Shown here piece by piece: positions 42,901 to 53,738 of a stretch of DNA of 54,587 nt (the stretch's first letter is position 1; each line of letters opens with the position of its first letter). The position numbers and the translations under genes were made by a program. The stretch comes from Gnomoniopsis sp. IMI 355080 (taxonomy: Eukaryota; Ascomycota; Sordariomycetes; Diaporthales; Gnomoniaceae), in the NCBI GenBank assembly GCA_027946555.1, contig JAPEVC010000231.1, positions 1 through 54,587 on the forward strand, in the 5' to 3' direction. The notes beneath the pieces were generated by a model that was not told the origin of the DNA, did not search any database, and saw only the letters and a program-made list of their open reading frames with translations.

Positions 42901-43476
42901 GCTCCGACTTTCTGAACCCAAGGAAGCCAGCTCTCGTAGTAGGTCTCATCCGCGGTCCTTACGGTGCCAAAGCTACCATCCGTTCCATAGAGAGCGAGAC
43001 CTCCAGCGTTCGTTTCAGCATTGCAATAGGGACCGGCTCGAGCGATGACCCAGATCCCTGCGTCTTTTGCAGCATCAAACAGAGCTTGTAGATTCTTGCC
43101 CGATGTCTCGAAGTCATATACTCCTTTGGAGGGCGAGTGATATGACCAGAAGAAGTATATGCTGACGGTATTGAATCCGTTGGCTTTGAGTTTCTGGAAG
43201 ATGTCTGGCCATAGCTCTGGGACGGGCAGTCTCTGATAGTGGAACTCTCCGCTATTTATGAAGACTCTTGAGGTTGATCAGCACTTAGTATGTCACGAAG
43301 GTGACTGGAATCTAAAGAGGAGAAGACTGTCGCATTCTTTCCAGCGCTCACCTTTGTCCATTGACCGAGAGACTATAGTGGTCCCATTCCACGAGGTCGG
43401 TCAGGTTGTTGTTTGTTGCTGAGGCCGCACACATCCACCAGGCCAAAAGGCTGCTGACATAGACGAAGAACCGCAT
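39950..43476 (-). CDS. secreted GH35 beta-galactosidase
   Basis: Seven exons read leftward: 43476-43352, 43266-42584, 42516-42422, 42367-42330 (38 nt), 42194-42081, 42025-40305 and 40185-39950; 3012 nt, 1003 residues, the usual length for fungal LacA-type enzymes. Signal peptide about residues 1-20 (MRFFVYVSSLLAWWMCAASA). The GH35 TIM barrel starts near 43 (VFINSGEFHYQRLPVPELW). The acid/base Glu is E185 in QIENEL and the nucleophile E284 in FLPEFEGGY, by alignment with the family. SFYMTYGGTNWGH and SYDYSAPI follow, then beta-galactosidase domains 2 and 3 and the two C-terminal jelly rolls (WINGYQYGKYVPHIGPQ). Many Asn-x-Ser/Thr sites fit secretion. It removes terminal beta-galactose from oligosaccharides and hemicellulose or pectin side chains. 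TATATAG lies about 95 nt upstream. Confidence 0.94.
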
Positions 43477-46400
43477 CGTCACAATCGCAGCGTGGATTGA
43501 GATCGCGCTCTACAGATTGGCAATAGGGAGGCCATCATTCAAATTTGAGTCCAACAAAGTTCCGCTTCTATATACCTAAGCGTAGCAACCAAGCAATTGA
43601 GCCGTCATGATAAAATCAAGGGCAAATAAATCAAGCGCATGATGCGAATTGAGTTGCATCTTGGCTACGGTAAAGCCGGCATCGCTCGATGCAATTCCCA
43701 GCAATCAAAAGGCCAACTCGGCGCGGCTTGCGGGCAACGCATGCGAGAAGAGCAGGTCCGGAACAATTGCGGCTAGCATGCTGCTGTCAAGACAATAGAG
43801 CGTATGGACAACGTCGTGATTTAGCCGGCTCGATGCATCATTGCACCGAGCTGCTCGCGACATCACGGTGCGATGACCTTGAGCTGCTCTGTATTGCACG
43901 TAGCGGGGCAGGATTTTACTGGGGCGCCCCAAGAACTTACAGACTCGTCTGTGTAGACACAGTATCGAGCATTGGGTATATTTTCTGCAAAACCCTGTGA
44001 GCATACCTTGAAGCAATAGGTGAACATTCCTGGGGACGAGGTGAGAAGATGCTGCCCCGCACAAAACCTTTGATGACAAGGTTGGTCCAGTATTCCGACG
44101 TTCCCGTTAGATGCCTACCTCATAACCCATTCACTTACTAATGGATGCTCACAAGACAGTCCTCCCTCCCACGCCCTCACTGCGCAGCCCCAACAAATAG
44201 GAAAGGTTACTAAATGACAGTCACAAAAGTCAAATCGAGTCAAACATAATCACGACATATGTATGTGTCGCAACCTGCAGATGGAAACCCGCAAGCTCTC
44301 ACCGGCCCGGCTAAAAGACAACAACCGGGACAGCTCAAGGGCACAGCTTGATTCTATACCCACAGCACAGCACGGTAACCCGCCACTCATCTGCACGCTC
44401 CTGGGACCTGCCGATACTCTAATTCTATATACTACTATGGTAGCATGCAGGTCAGCTTGGCCCTATGCAGGTACGAAAAAGCCTCCTGACTCGCATCCTC
44501 GTCGGCACTCAAGCCAAACTCTCTGCTCTTGACCATGTGGGCACTCCAACATCGCGCCGCACCGAGCACAAACAAGCTGTGACTTTTCCTCATTTCGCAC
44601 ACGAGCTTCTTACTTCGACTCTTATTAGCTTGGCAGGTTGGGCTCCTATCTGCTGTTTTCCTCGCCGCGCAGTGCAGGGCAAGTATCACACCCACCCACC
44701 TGCCCATCTGCCCTTCCAGCCTGCTCTCTTGCGAGGGTCTGTTCCACCGATGCGCGGACGGCCGAAGCTCGACTGCCTGGCTGCCTGGTACTACAACCAT
44801 AGCATGGTATGAATGTATGATCCCTCATCCAAAAAGCGGTCATCTCAAAATGAGTGAGCATGGTCCCTTGGTCGACAGGGACCTTTTTCGTCTAGGTTTC
44901 TTTCAGCGGCATCGGGTAAACCCTGCACACCGATATTACCATATATCCGGCACCATAATATGTGACATCGCTGGTGGACGTTGCAAAGGCTTGGCCTGCC
45001 CTTGTTCCTTCGCCACACCGTTTGGCCTAAGGTATTTTCCCCGTGGATAAGGTTCACAAGCGATCAATTCCTGACTTATTGGCCAATGGCCACGGGCGCC
45101 TCGAGTCCCTATTGGGCGGTTTTCCATGTGCTGTCGATAAATTGGACCTGGCCACCGTGCGCTTCGATCGATTTTGAGAAAACGAGCGGTACTCCACACC
45201 CGCTGGGCCGCAACCCTGCACTGGGTATTTCCTCCTGGGGCTGTCATTGTGATGGAGAAAATTTTCTGTTGCCATTACTTCGCTGTTCAGCTGAAACGAC
45301 AGGGACAATGAAAAAGAAATCTCGAGAACAACAAAACAAGGTCGTGGAGAAATCCCGCAAACCACGCGAGATCGCCGAAAGGACACAGGGATTTGCCTGT
45401 TCCCACGAGCTCAAAGATGGGATGAGCGCCGAAGCTTCGAAGATCTCCAAGTTGACAAATGACAGCAGGGAATGACGTTGACTGCCAATGTCGCGCTCGA
45501 AGCTTGCATAAACCAGCTCGGAGTGCGAAATTAGCGATGCCGGCGGCGCTGAGGCGGTGCTGGCTGCTGAGCTGAGTACCTGGGTAAGTACCGAGGGACA
45601 GGCCGGCAGGTCTGTCAGCTGTCAGTGCTGGGAATAGCTGCGCAAAGTCGACGATCAACAGCAAACAATCAGCAAAGTCAGGCCTAGCCTCGTCAAGGTT
45701 GTAGAGTCTAGACTGAATCTGCAGCCCAAATTGACCAGAGCTTTGACCTACGGAAGTGATCCCGCGTCCTGGTCGAAACAACACAGCCATGGATGAGGCT
45801 GAAAGTTTTTCTTTTTTTTGCCGAATGCCACCTTGAACCAAGGCGCTGGCAGGTGCTCTGGATACTACCATAGTACGTAAATCAGGTACCAGAATACCAG
45901 CATCCTTGCATACGAGGCAGCTAAGGAGCCAAGAGCCTGGCAACAAAGGGGAATGGATTCATTGCGCCGCCAACAACCAACGAGTCGGTGGGCAAACAGG
46001 CGCAACCAATACGCACAACATGGCCTGACGTTTATATTGGTCATCTATTGGAGTAGGACGCGACTTAGCGACAGAGGCTGGTAATAGTACGATGATTGCT
46101 TTTTCTAGTCTCGCTGCTGTGTGGCTGCCACTGGACATCCGTAGTCGACCTCTACTAGCTAAGACATGCTTACACGAAACTCTGACTACCTGGCTTAGCT
46201 CTACCTAGGTATGCAGCGATCGTCAGAACCTCGGAGCTCTGGACCGCACCACTTGCCGGTCGGCCCTATACTAGTATACACAAACATACGCAATCTGACT
46301 AAGGCTTCTTCACTGCAAGCTTGGCTCGCTCTTCCGGATGTGGGTCAACATTCCCGGAAATCGCATGCGAGGTAACGGTAGAAAAGCTAATTCGAACTGA

Positions 46401-48339
46401 CACGGCGGGGCCAAAGTCAATGTTTCTTGGACGCCAGAGTCTTTTTCGCAAGACCGCCTTCTCTGGTCAAGAGTAACGGGACCCCACGCCCGCTGGTGGC
46501 TAGCAGACATCATAGGTTACACGACACAAAGCCACAATGGAGGGGAACACACAACCTGTTGTTCAATTTAGGTGACCTTGATGAAGTTCCACCTTCCCAA
46601 AAGGATCTACACCGTATCTGCAGACAAAAAGGTCCGCTTACTCTCATGTCTCGTACAATAGGATCCAAGTGAAAGATGATGGCCCCATTTCTCCAAAGTC
46701 TTGCCATGCTTCTGCTCAGAAAGCTAGTCCTCCTGCCAGCTTTTCATCTAGAAGGATAGCCAATGAAACAGTGTCAGTCGACAAACTTACGGCGTCACGT
46801 CCTCTGGTCCTACCCGACAGACTCTTGCTGCACCTACTGCACTGGCGCCGAGCCCGTGGAAGCGGTAGCCCGCCCAAAAGAACGACTATATCTTGGGCCC
46901 GCCATCTGCTTCCGGGCCTCCAGATGATCTACATTGAAGGACTTGGACTACGATTGTCATCGCCATAATTTAGTCCTTCTGGTCCAGGCCGTCCCCAAAG
47001 TCACGCACCTGTGGTCGAGGGCCCGGGCATATTTCAAAGAGTCAAGGCGGGCACATCACAACCCCTGGCTCCACCAGTTGTCTCTGCCAGGAGGACCCTG
47101 CGCATAACGTGTGCAAGTCCCGGCGGTCCGTCCGATGCAACCCCAGCTGTCAACTCACCAATGGGAAACAAAACAAAGCACAAGGGTTTTTCTTTTCGAC
47201 AGACAAACGCGACGCGTCTGGGCTTGGGACTTCCCTGGCCCCCGTTCACATATTTTCCTCGTCGGGTCCATGTATAGACTTTGATCCCGGACGACCCATC
47301 TTTCCCCTCCTCATCTCTTCACAATCCTGCCTCGTCTCCTTTTCTTGGGTTGTTGCCCTGCAATATATTCCACAACCCCCCTATACACTGGGTTGGGTGT
47401 TTAACGTTGCACAAATTTGGAGGCCTGGAATTATTGTTCTCAACGATTCTACTACAGAGCGATAGCATTGCTCGCTTTCGTGTCCGAAGCTGGACTGCTT
47501 CTGTTCTATGTCCCATGGTGGATGACATTCACTTTCTCTTTGACGACGCTCTCTTTGACGAACTGACGAGACCGCTCCTTCATAAGGCTTTAATTCTTAT
47601 TAAGGACATTCCTTGCCGATACATTTCATCTCATTATCCACGACAGCCCTCATACTGGAATAGGAGGAAATCGCTACAGTTCGGCCTAAACGAGGCCCAC
47701 AAACCAAAGCCAATCTATTTTGGACGAATTCGATTACACAGTACCGACCGCCCACCTTTTAAAACCCATCGACATTACCAACTGAAATCGACCTGCGCCC
47801 AGTTCTGTCGTCATCGTCAGCCTTGCGACCCACAGTGTTGGGGTTTAGGGCCAGGTTCTCATATCCCAAGGCCTGCTAGCATCACCGCTCGCCTAGGCGA
47901 GGTTGTTTGATATCCCCGAACACTGCACTCCACTAAATTCTTGTGTCCAACTCGGCCGTGACCCACACACCGGAGCCGGGTTTTTTTGGGTCTAGACTGA
48001 ATGATAGACCTTGGCAAGCCCGAAGACTCATACGAATAGAAAGGCGCTGGACTTTCCGTTTTCTGCAACCTCTTTCTTTCTGGTTCCTGCAAGGCTCAAA
48101 CCGTCCTTCGTCCACTCGTTTGAAAATTCAACGTTCCGGATCTACGGATCGCCATACTCAAATTCCTCTCGGCCCGTCGCGTGTCTGACTATTGTCCCCA
48201 GTCTTTTATGGTGGGACAATTGAGACAAGACCGAACTGGATTTTGTCTTGGATCGGCAGCACAGCGCATGACCACTCATTCCTGACGACGCATAGCCGTC
48301 CACCCCACGATTCGATTATATTTTTTCTTGTTTTCAAAC
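43477..48339. other. 4.9-kb divergent upstream region between GH35 and the four-helix protein gene
   Basis: Upstream DNA for two divergent genes. It contains the GH35 TATA box, TAC/GTA palindromes near 45871 and 46201, and from about 47280 a C/T-rich stretch that probably is the leader of the plus-strand gene at 48340. The largest frames, 45287-45946 minus (219 codons) and 47281-47910 plus (209 codons), show no domain or signal features and I do not count them. No tRNA or transposon seen. Confidence 0.5.
43568..43574 (-). promoter_or_regulatory. candidate TATA box of the GH35 gene
   Basis: TATATAG on the minus strand, 92-98 nt upstream of the GH35 ATG at 43476. Spacing and sequence fit a core promoter; no proof from expression. 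Confidence 0.5.
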
Positions 48340-49878
48340 ATGAGTGTACAGTCTCGCCTAGTGGCGTCCACGGTGCTAGGGGTTGCCGCGATATCAACCT
48401 CTGCAGTTCTATTCGTTCTGCAAATTGTTTTGGCACTACCTCACTCGCAACCTACATCACCAACCAGGACCGCCGCAATAATAGCAACAATACTAGAGTC
48501 TGCGACTCTGGCGTTATTGTTTTGGGTCGTCACCACATCATTACGAAGGAAAGAAGCTGGAAGAGTAACGGCGCTGGTCTTTGGATGCGGGATAGTGCTC
48601 TGTGTCGTGGCGGCAGCTTTGACAGTTGCAACTCTGATTTGCCTGTCAAAGGGGAGAACCCTAGGGGTTGATACGTCTGGTTTTCTCGCAGGCACAGCAA
48701 TCATCATGGCCGTGTCATTTCCATTCCAGGTGCTCTTCCTCGTCTCTCGCTTAATTGCCGACCGCGCACAGCACAACGACCAGTCCAATTATAGCCCGGG
48801 GATGCAGGAGATTGGCCGGAGATCTCCCACGACCCGGGTGAAGACCGTTCCTTATAGCCGCGTGAGCTCGGCGCCCGAGTCTGCTCCATCTTCGAGGACC
48901 ATGTCAATGAGCTCCAAGAACCCACCGGGCTCCAGTGGCGGCTTCTCAGCGACAAGCACGATTTACTCCATTACCTCTTCCGTGGAGCAGGCCATGCGGT
49001 CTGCCTCGTCCAAGACGCATCTGCTCTCAAGCAACCGCAGCAATAAAAGTTTCCGGAGTCAGCGCAGCCTGCGTAGCCAACGCAGCCAACGCTCCGCTCG
49101 ACGTGCTGCCTCGTTGGAGTCCGTGGCGCATCGCGAACGCACCAGCACCGACGACAGCTTCGACTCTTGGGATACTTCCAATGTGGATCCACAGAACCGC
49201 CAACTGGTGCTCGATACCACCTCACCCGTCGGCGGTAGTCGCTTCCTTGAGACCATCCCGGCCAGTCCCACGACGAGCCGCAGCCCTAGCCCGGGGACGC
49301 CCCTTGATTTCGAGGTCCCCCGAGCAGCGCGACGGAGCCGCAGTTTTAGCCCGGCGTCGACCCGTAGCGCCCTCCCCGCGCCGCCCAAGCGTGCCTTTAC
49401 GCAGCAGACCTCAGTCAGCGAGGGACATATCCACCCGCTCTTCCGGTCCGATTCGCCTACGCCCCCACCAATGGCCAGCCCGGGCACGATTGTCATCGCG
49501 GCGCCGCAAGCAGGACAGATCATCTCGGACCGTGGGAGCGTCCGCTCCCTCAGCCGGTTGCGAAGTGGCTCGCTGCCAGCGGTGTCCAGCCCTCTGACAA
49601 ATAATGGCTCATTCGAAAGCTTCTCGGCCGTCCACCACTACGAAAACAAGACGTTCAGCGGGACAAGCGATGGGAGCGGTCGCTCGGACGAGACGACGTT
49701 GGGCGAGGTGCGGGAGGAGACGGAGCTGCCAGAACGCAAAATCACGCCGCCGGTACCCGAGTATATCTTGAATGCCGGTTCGCAGACGAGCCTGCATGTG
49801 CAGCCGGCACGGAAGACGCCTTCGCGCGACGGGCCCAGTGGACCGGGCCTGGAAGCGCTGCCCATCGGGGCGTGGTGA
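48340..49878 (+). CDS. four-helix membrane protein with long Ser/Arg-rich tail
   Basis: Single-exon gene of 1539 nt, 512 residues. The start is the ATG at 48340 (MSVQSRLVASTVLG); the frame is open slightly upstream but without an ATG. Four hydrophobic segments are visible: about 6-33, 44-66, 76-101 and 114-137, with short loops, so both ends probably face the cytosol. The remaining 370 residues are hydrophilic and disordered-looking. They include an Arg-Ser repeat patch (SFRSQRSLRSQRSQRSARR, about residues 237-255), many Ser-Pro sites and an acidic Glu-rich segment near residue 455. The topology recalls fungal tetraspan proteins of the plasma membrane, but I see no SUR7 or claudin signature. 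RS-rich tails are common phosphorylation targets. Function unknown. RAD23 follows on the same strand. Confidence 0.8.
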   Translation: MSVQSRLVASTVLGVAAISTSAVLFVLQIVLALPHSQPTSPTRTAAIIATILESATLALLFWVVTTSLRRKEAGRVTALVFGCGIVLCVVAAALTVATLICLSKGRTLGVDTSGFLAGTAIIMAVSFPFQVLFLVSRLIADRAQHNDQSNYSPGMQEIGRRSPTTRVKTVPYSRVSSAPESAPSSRTMSMSSKNPPGSSGGFSATSTIYSITSSVEQAMRSASSKTHLLSSNRSNKSFRSQRSLRSQRSQRSARRAASLESVAHRERTSTDDSFDSWDTSNVDPQNRQLVLDTTSPVGGSRFLETIPASPTTSRSPSPGTPLDFEVPRAARRSRSFSPASTRSALPAPPKRAFTQQTSVSEGHIHPLFRSDSPTPPPMASPGTIVIAAPQAGQIISDRGSVRSLSRLRSGSLPAVSSPLTNNGSFESFSAVHHYENKTFSGTSDGSGRSDETTLGEVREETELPERKITPPVPEYILNAGSQTSLHVQPARKTPSRDGPSGPGLEALPIGAW

Positions 49879-51217
49879 GCGTTGCGCGGGGATGGCGCGC
49901 GTTCTTCTTTTCATCTTCATTATTTTTTTTATTTACCTTGACTGCGGTGTGATGTCAGCATATTTGCTTGTCATCCGCAACGACTATACGGTCCCTATTG
50001 TTTAAGTGTCTGATGACTATCTATATACGAGGAGCAAGGAAGAAAAGGGGTCTTGTTCCGTATTTTGTTGGCTGGATGGATGGTGGACCACATTATTCAC
50101 ATTGATACCATTCTCTTCTTTCTCCTTCTCTTCTACTTCGAGCGAGGCGTTTTATATCACTTCCAGATGTGAAAAGATCTGGAATTTTCCTTCTTTGGAA
50201 TAGAGGCTGGGATGTCCCAGACGTGGAAAAGGCAAAAAAAGGGGCTTTGGCGGAGCAAGAATCGAGTATCATTATCAGATGAGGTAATGAGAGAGACAGT
50301 TGGGGAGAAGGCAGAAGGGCCATCATGATTCAGGATGGGATTCAGAGCACTGATTGAAAGGGGTATGAGGTGCAAAAGAGATGAAAGCATCAAAGCAGAA
50401 AGACAGAAACATGAACACATGAAATGTCTTGCTGCAAACTTATTTCCCTGCCTGATATCTGTGAATGCTTAGGTACCTAACCTGCCTACATTATGACACA
50501 ATCTTGCATGCAACAACCATGGCATTGTCCTAGGATGAGCTGGTCAACAAAGAGTAAATAAGGCTGAGAGCACGTGGTCTGGTCCGGTCGGTCAATTAAT
50601 CGAGGACACACTTGAGAAATGAATGGCCTTAGTATGAGTACAGAATTCAAATTCAAGTTCAAGCTTCACAAGCCTAGTACAAGGTCAGCAGCATAAGCTC
50701 ATTGCCTCCTCAAGGCTGCCATGGAGCTTCGTCAACCTGCTTGAGGTTTTTTGCCTTGCCCCACATTTCTGAGTGCAGTACATAGTACGGAGTACATGCG
50801 CATACCTGGGTATAGTTATTGGTCAGCAGCGTTACTGCTTGGGTAGGTACCTGGCTGGCCTAGGTACAGTGCTGCTGTCACCTGGTACCTACTAAACCCT
50901 GCCCTGCCTGCCCTGCCTGCCTGCCCGCCAGTTGAACCTCGCCTTCTTGAACGGGGCTGGTCCCCGCCATCTGCCACTATGATCTTGCCCGGCAACTTTA
51001 GTTGAACGTCAACCACACCTCATCCGACCAAACCTCCGTCTCAACACCATCTTTCTTCTTTTCTCCCGACCACCCTTCTCCGCCCTCCCCCCCTCCATCA
51101 ACTCCGCGTCTGGATCTCATCCACCTCTCCATAAGAGCCTTTCCATTTGCAATACACCGTCCTTCCACCTCCCCGGCCCACGACAAGTCAGCAACTACAC
51201 GCCGTTCGTTGCCCAAC
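49879..51217. other. intergenic, RAD23 promoter
   Basis: About 1.3 kb between two plus-strand genes. It holds the 3' UTR of the four-helix protein gene and the RAD23 promoter. A dense cluster of TAC/GTA motifs lies at 50469-50894 (TTAGGTACCTAA, GTACATAGTACGGAGTAC, TAGGTACCTGG). A CCCTG/CCTG-rich stretch is at 50896-50929. The RAD23 leader from about 51000 is C/T-rich. No gene seen. Confidence 0.5.
50896..50929. repeat. CCTG/CCCTG-rich simple repeat
   Basis: Irregular head-to-tail CCCTG and CCTG units in the RAD23 upstream region, directly after a cluster of GGTACC motifs. Confidence 0.6.
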
Positions 51218-52877
51218 ATGAAGGTTACTTTCAAGGTGCGTCTGAAGCGCGGGCGGCAAGACTAGAATCGCCGCCATCTACCCTCACATCTTCAAAACCG
51301 TACCCTGCGTCTGCTGCAACTGCGCACGTTCTGCAGAGCCTTCGTGACTGACTGCTTGTTGGAATAAAAAGGATCTGAAGCAGCAGAAATTCGTCATCGA
51401 GTGCGAACCCACCGACCTGGTATGCGATTTCCCCTCCTCGGAGCTCTCCTCAGATTGGCCTACTCAGGCGCCCATCGCCTCCAGGCCACACAATCCTCTC
51501 CGAGCCCGACCACAGGTGCATCAATACTGACCTGGGGAACAGATCTCCGCCGTCAAGGAAAAGATCACCGCAGAGAAAGGATGGGACGCCAAGCTACTGA
51601 AGTTGATTCATGCGGGTGAGGAACACTCCCGGTGTCTTGGATTACAGCAACGCCCATATTGACCGGACCCACTTCCAGGCAAGATCTTGAAGGATGAGGA
51701 TACCGTCGAGACATATAACATCGAGGAGAAGGGCTTCGTTGTCTGTGTAGTGAATAAGGTATGTTCTGTCTACCTCCGCCTCGCCATGCATGCATGCTGC
51801 ACCACCACCACCACTAGAAACACTTTGCTCATCTATCACTATAGCCCAAGGCTGAGAAGCCTGCCGCCGCCGTACCAGCAACTCCCGCCCCCGCTCCGTC
51901 TTCATCCACACCAGCTCCCCCAGCTGCGCCCTCGGTCTCAACATCAGCCCAAGCTGCCGCGCCTGCAACACCGACCCCTGCTGCTCGAAGCTCCGATGCC
52001 AACTTCAACGACCCCAATGCCCTGGCACTTGGCGACCAGCGCGCCGAGGCCATCGCGAACATGGAGGCCATGGGTTTCGAGAGAGCACAGATCGATGCTG
52101 CTATGCGCGCTGCCTTTTTCAACCCGGATCGCGCCGTGGAGTATCTGTTGAACGTATGTGGTGAGGAAACTATCTCTAGACAGGGATACGCACTGACATG
52201 CAACAGGGCATTCCCGAGAACGTTCAACAAGAGCAGCGACCCGCCGCTGCTGCCCAGCGCCCCGAGGAGGGCAATGTCAACCACCGCCCCGAGGAGGGCA
52301 ACGCCAACCAGCCCCCCGAGGAGGGTAACGTCAATCTGTTCGACCTCGCCGCCCAGCAAGGCGGGCGACCCGCTGGTGGGAACGCTGCAGGCCGTGGGGC
52401 TGCTGCCGCTGTAGCCCAGGCTGCTGCACAGGGTGGTATGGGAAACTTGGAGTTCCTCAGAAACAATGCCCAGTTCCAGCAGCTTCGCCAGGTGGTTCAA
52501 CAGCAGCCTGGTATGCTTGAGCCTATTTTGCAGCAGCTGGGCGCTAGCAATCCTCAGCTTGCGCAGCTGATTGCCCACCACCCCGAGCAATTCCTCAGTC
52601 TGCTTGGTGAGGAGGGTGATGAGGATGCCCCAGTGCCTCCTGGAGCCCAAACAATTGCTGTGTCGGAGGAGGAGCGCGATGCTATCGAGCGTGTATGTTT
52701 ATCAAATATCTTGATTGTGACGCTTTAGGACTGACCAATTTTAAATAGCTGTGCCGTCTTGGTTTTGATCGCGACCAGGCGATTCAGGCATACTTCGCCT
52801 GCGACAAGAACGAGGAACTTGCTGCCAACTTCTTGTTCGATCAGCCCGACGATGATGACCCACCCGCCGCTCAGTAA
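51218..52877 (+). CDS. RAD23: UV excision repair protein Rad23
   Basis: Seven exons: 51218-51235, 51372-51419, 51543-51615, 51679-51758, 51845-52153, 52207-52692 and 52749-52877; 1143 nt, 380 residues. The first exon codes only six residues (MKVTFK), a common arrangement in fungal RAD23. Domains: ubiquitin-like 1-73; an Ala/Pro/Ser linker; UBA1 about 139-179 (IANMEAMGFERAQID); the XPC/Rad4-binding STI1-type domain about 256-309 (LEFLRNNAQFQQLRQ, ending in HHPEQFLSLLG); and UBA2 about 328-370 (LCRLGFDRDQAIQAYFACDK). It stabilises Rad4 in nucleotide excision repair and shuttles ubiquitinated proteins to the proteasome. Odd feature: residues 194-219 in the UBA1-STI1 linker are three copies of a nine-residue repeat (RPEEGNVNH-like). 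It converges with BDP1. Confidence 0.96.
52258..52335 (+). repeat. in-frame tandem repeat in RAD23 (about 27 nt x3)
   Basis: Three imperfect 27-nt units (the last 24 nt) coding RPEEGNVNH, RPEEGNANQ and PPEEGNVN in the linker between UBA1 and the STI1-type domain. Unit length keeps the frame, so copy number could vary without breaking the protein. Confidence 0.85.
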
Positions 52878-53738
52878 GGGTTCAAAACACGCCCAGATCG
52901 TTTGTCTGTCTACCTCGACTAGCTGTGGATACTGGTGGAGTAGGGGAGAAGGATTGATTCGTGCACATGTTTGGTAATCTGTGGCGTTGGGAAAGATGCT
53001 GCTACCGCTTTTGACGGGACAGTAACATCAGGGCAATGCACATGCGTCTTTTGCGCACCCACAGCTAGCTGGGTAGGACCTACAGGCTTGGGCTATCCGT
53101 CAACTCGACGCGGGCCGTATCACAACACAAAACACAAAACACAAAACAAAATGATTGTAATCCAAACTTCAGGCGGCTCGTCGAGCAGAAAAAAACATGG
53201 GTGAATTTATGGACAGTCGGCCGGCCTTGTGGAGGAGACATGGCGTTCGATGTGTGCTTGTATGACTGGATGAAGCTGGAGCCCTTGGCACGGATAGTCA
53301 GGTGCATAGGCGATCTGAGAGGAGGGTTCAGCGACGAAGAGAGGTTAGCCACCTGAAGCAATCGGAGGTACAAAGTCCATCCATGCTCGACGCTCACGTT
53401 TGCTCGTTATCAATTGCGAAGTTCAAATATGCTCTATTTATGTGGTATCACTCTATGACAACCCTTGTCTTTCTACATCACCATCGATCCATACGTATGT
53501 CTCCAGGCCAGACTCCTTTCGAAAAAGACACACCAACCTGGTCATTGATTCTCTCATTTCTGCCGGATGCTTATCCCCGGTCTTTGACTGCCTGTAGAAC
53601 GCCATATCCGAAAGTTCCCTCCAGCCGATTGCAACTATGCCCCGGCCATGCACGCATTTCAACCAATCTATACCACCCCAACGCCAATTCTTTTTTTAAA
53701 AAAAGAAAACAGACTAAGCCTTGATTTGACGGACTGCT
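52878..53738. other. convergent intergenic region between RAD23 and BDP1
   Basis: About 0.86 kb with both 3' UTRs. It contains a short A/C repeat at 53121-53151 and T/A-rich tracts near 53690-53710. A 140-codon plus-strand frame at 53302-53724 has no recognisable features. Confidence 0.5.
53121..53151. repeat. CACAAAA tandem repeat, about 3-4 units
   Basis: Three perfect CACAAAA units (53126-53146) flanked by truncated copies, in the RAD23 3' region. Likely a slippage-prone microsatellite. Confidence 0.7.

Noticed and set aside
45287..45946. 219-codon minus-strand open frame
   Set aside because: No recognisable domain and no splice-supported extension; Leu/Ser/Arg-rich composition typical of chance frames.
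47281..47910. 209-codon plus-strand open frame
   Set aside because: Within the probable leader or promoter of the gene at 48340; no conserved features.
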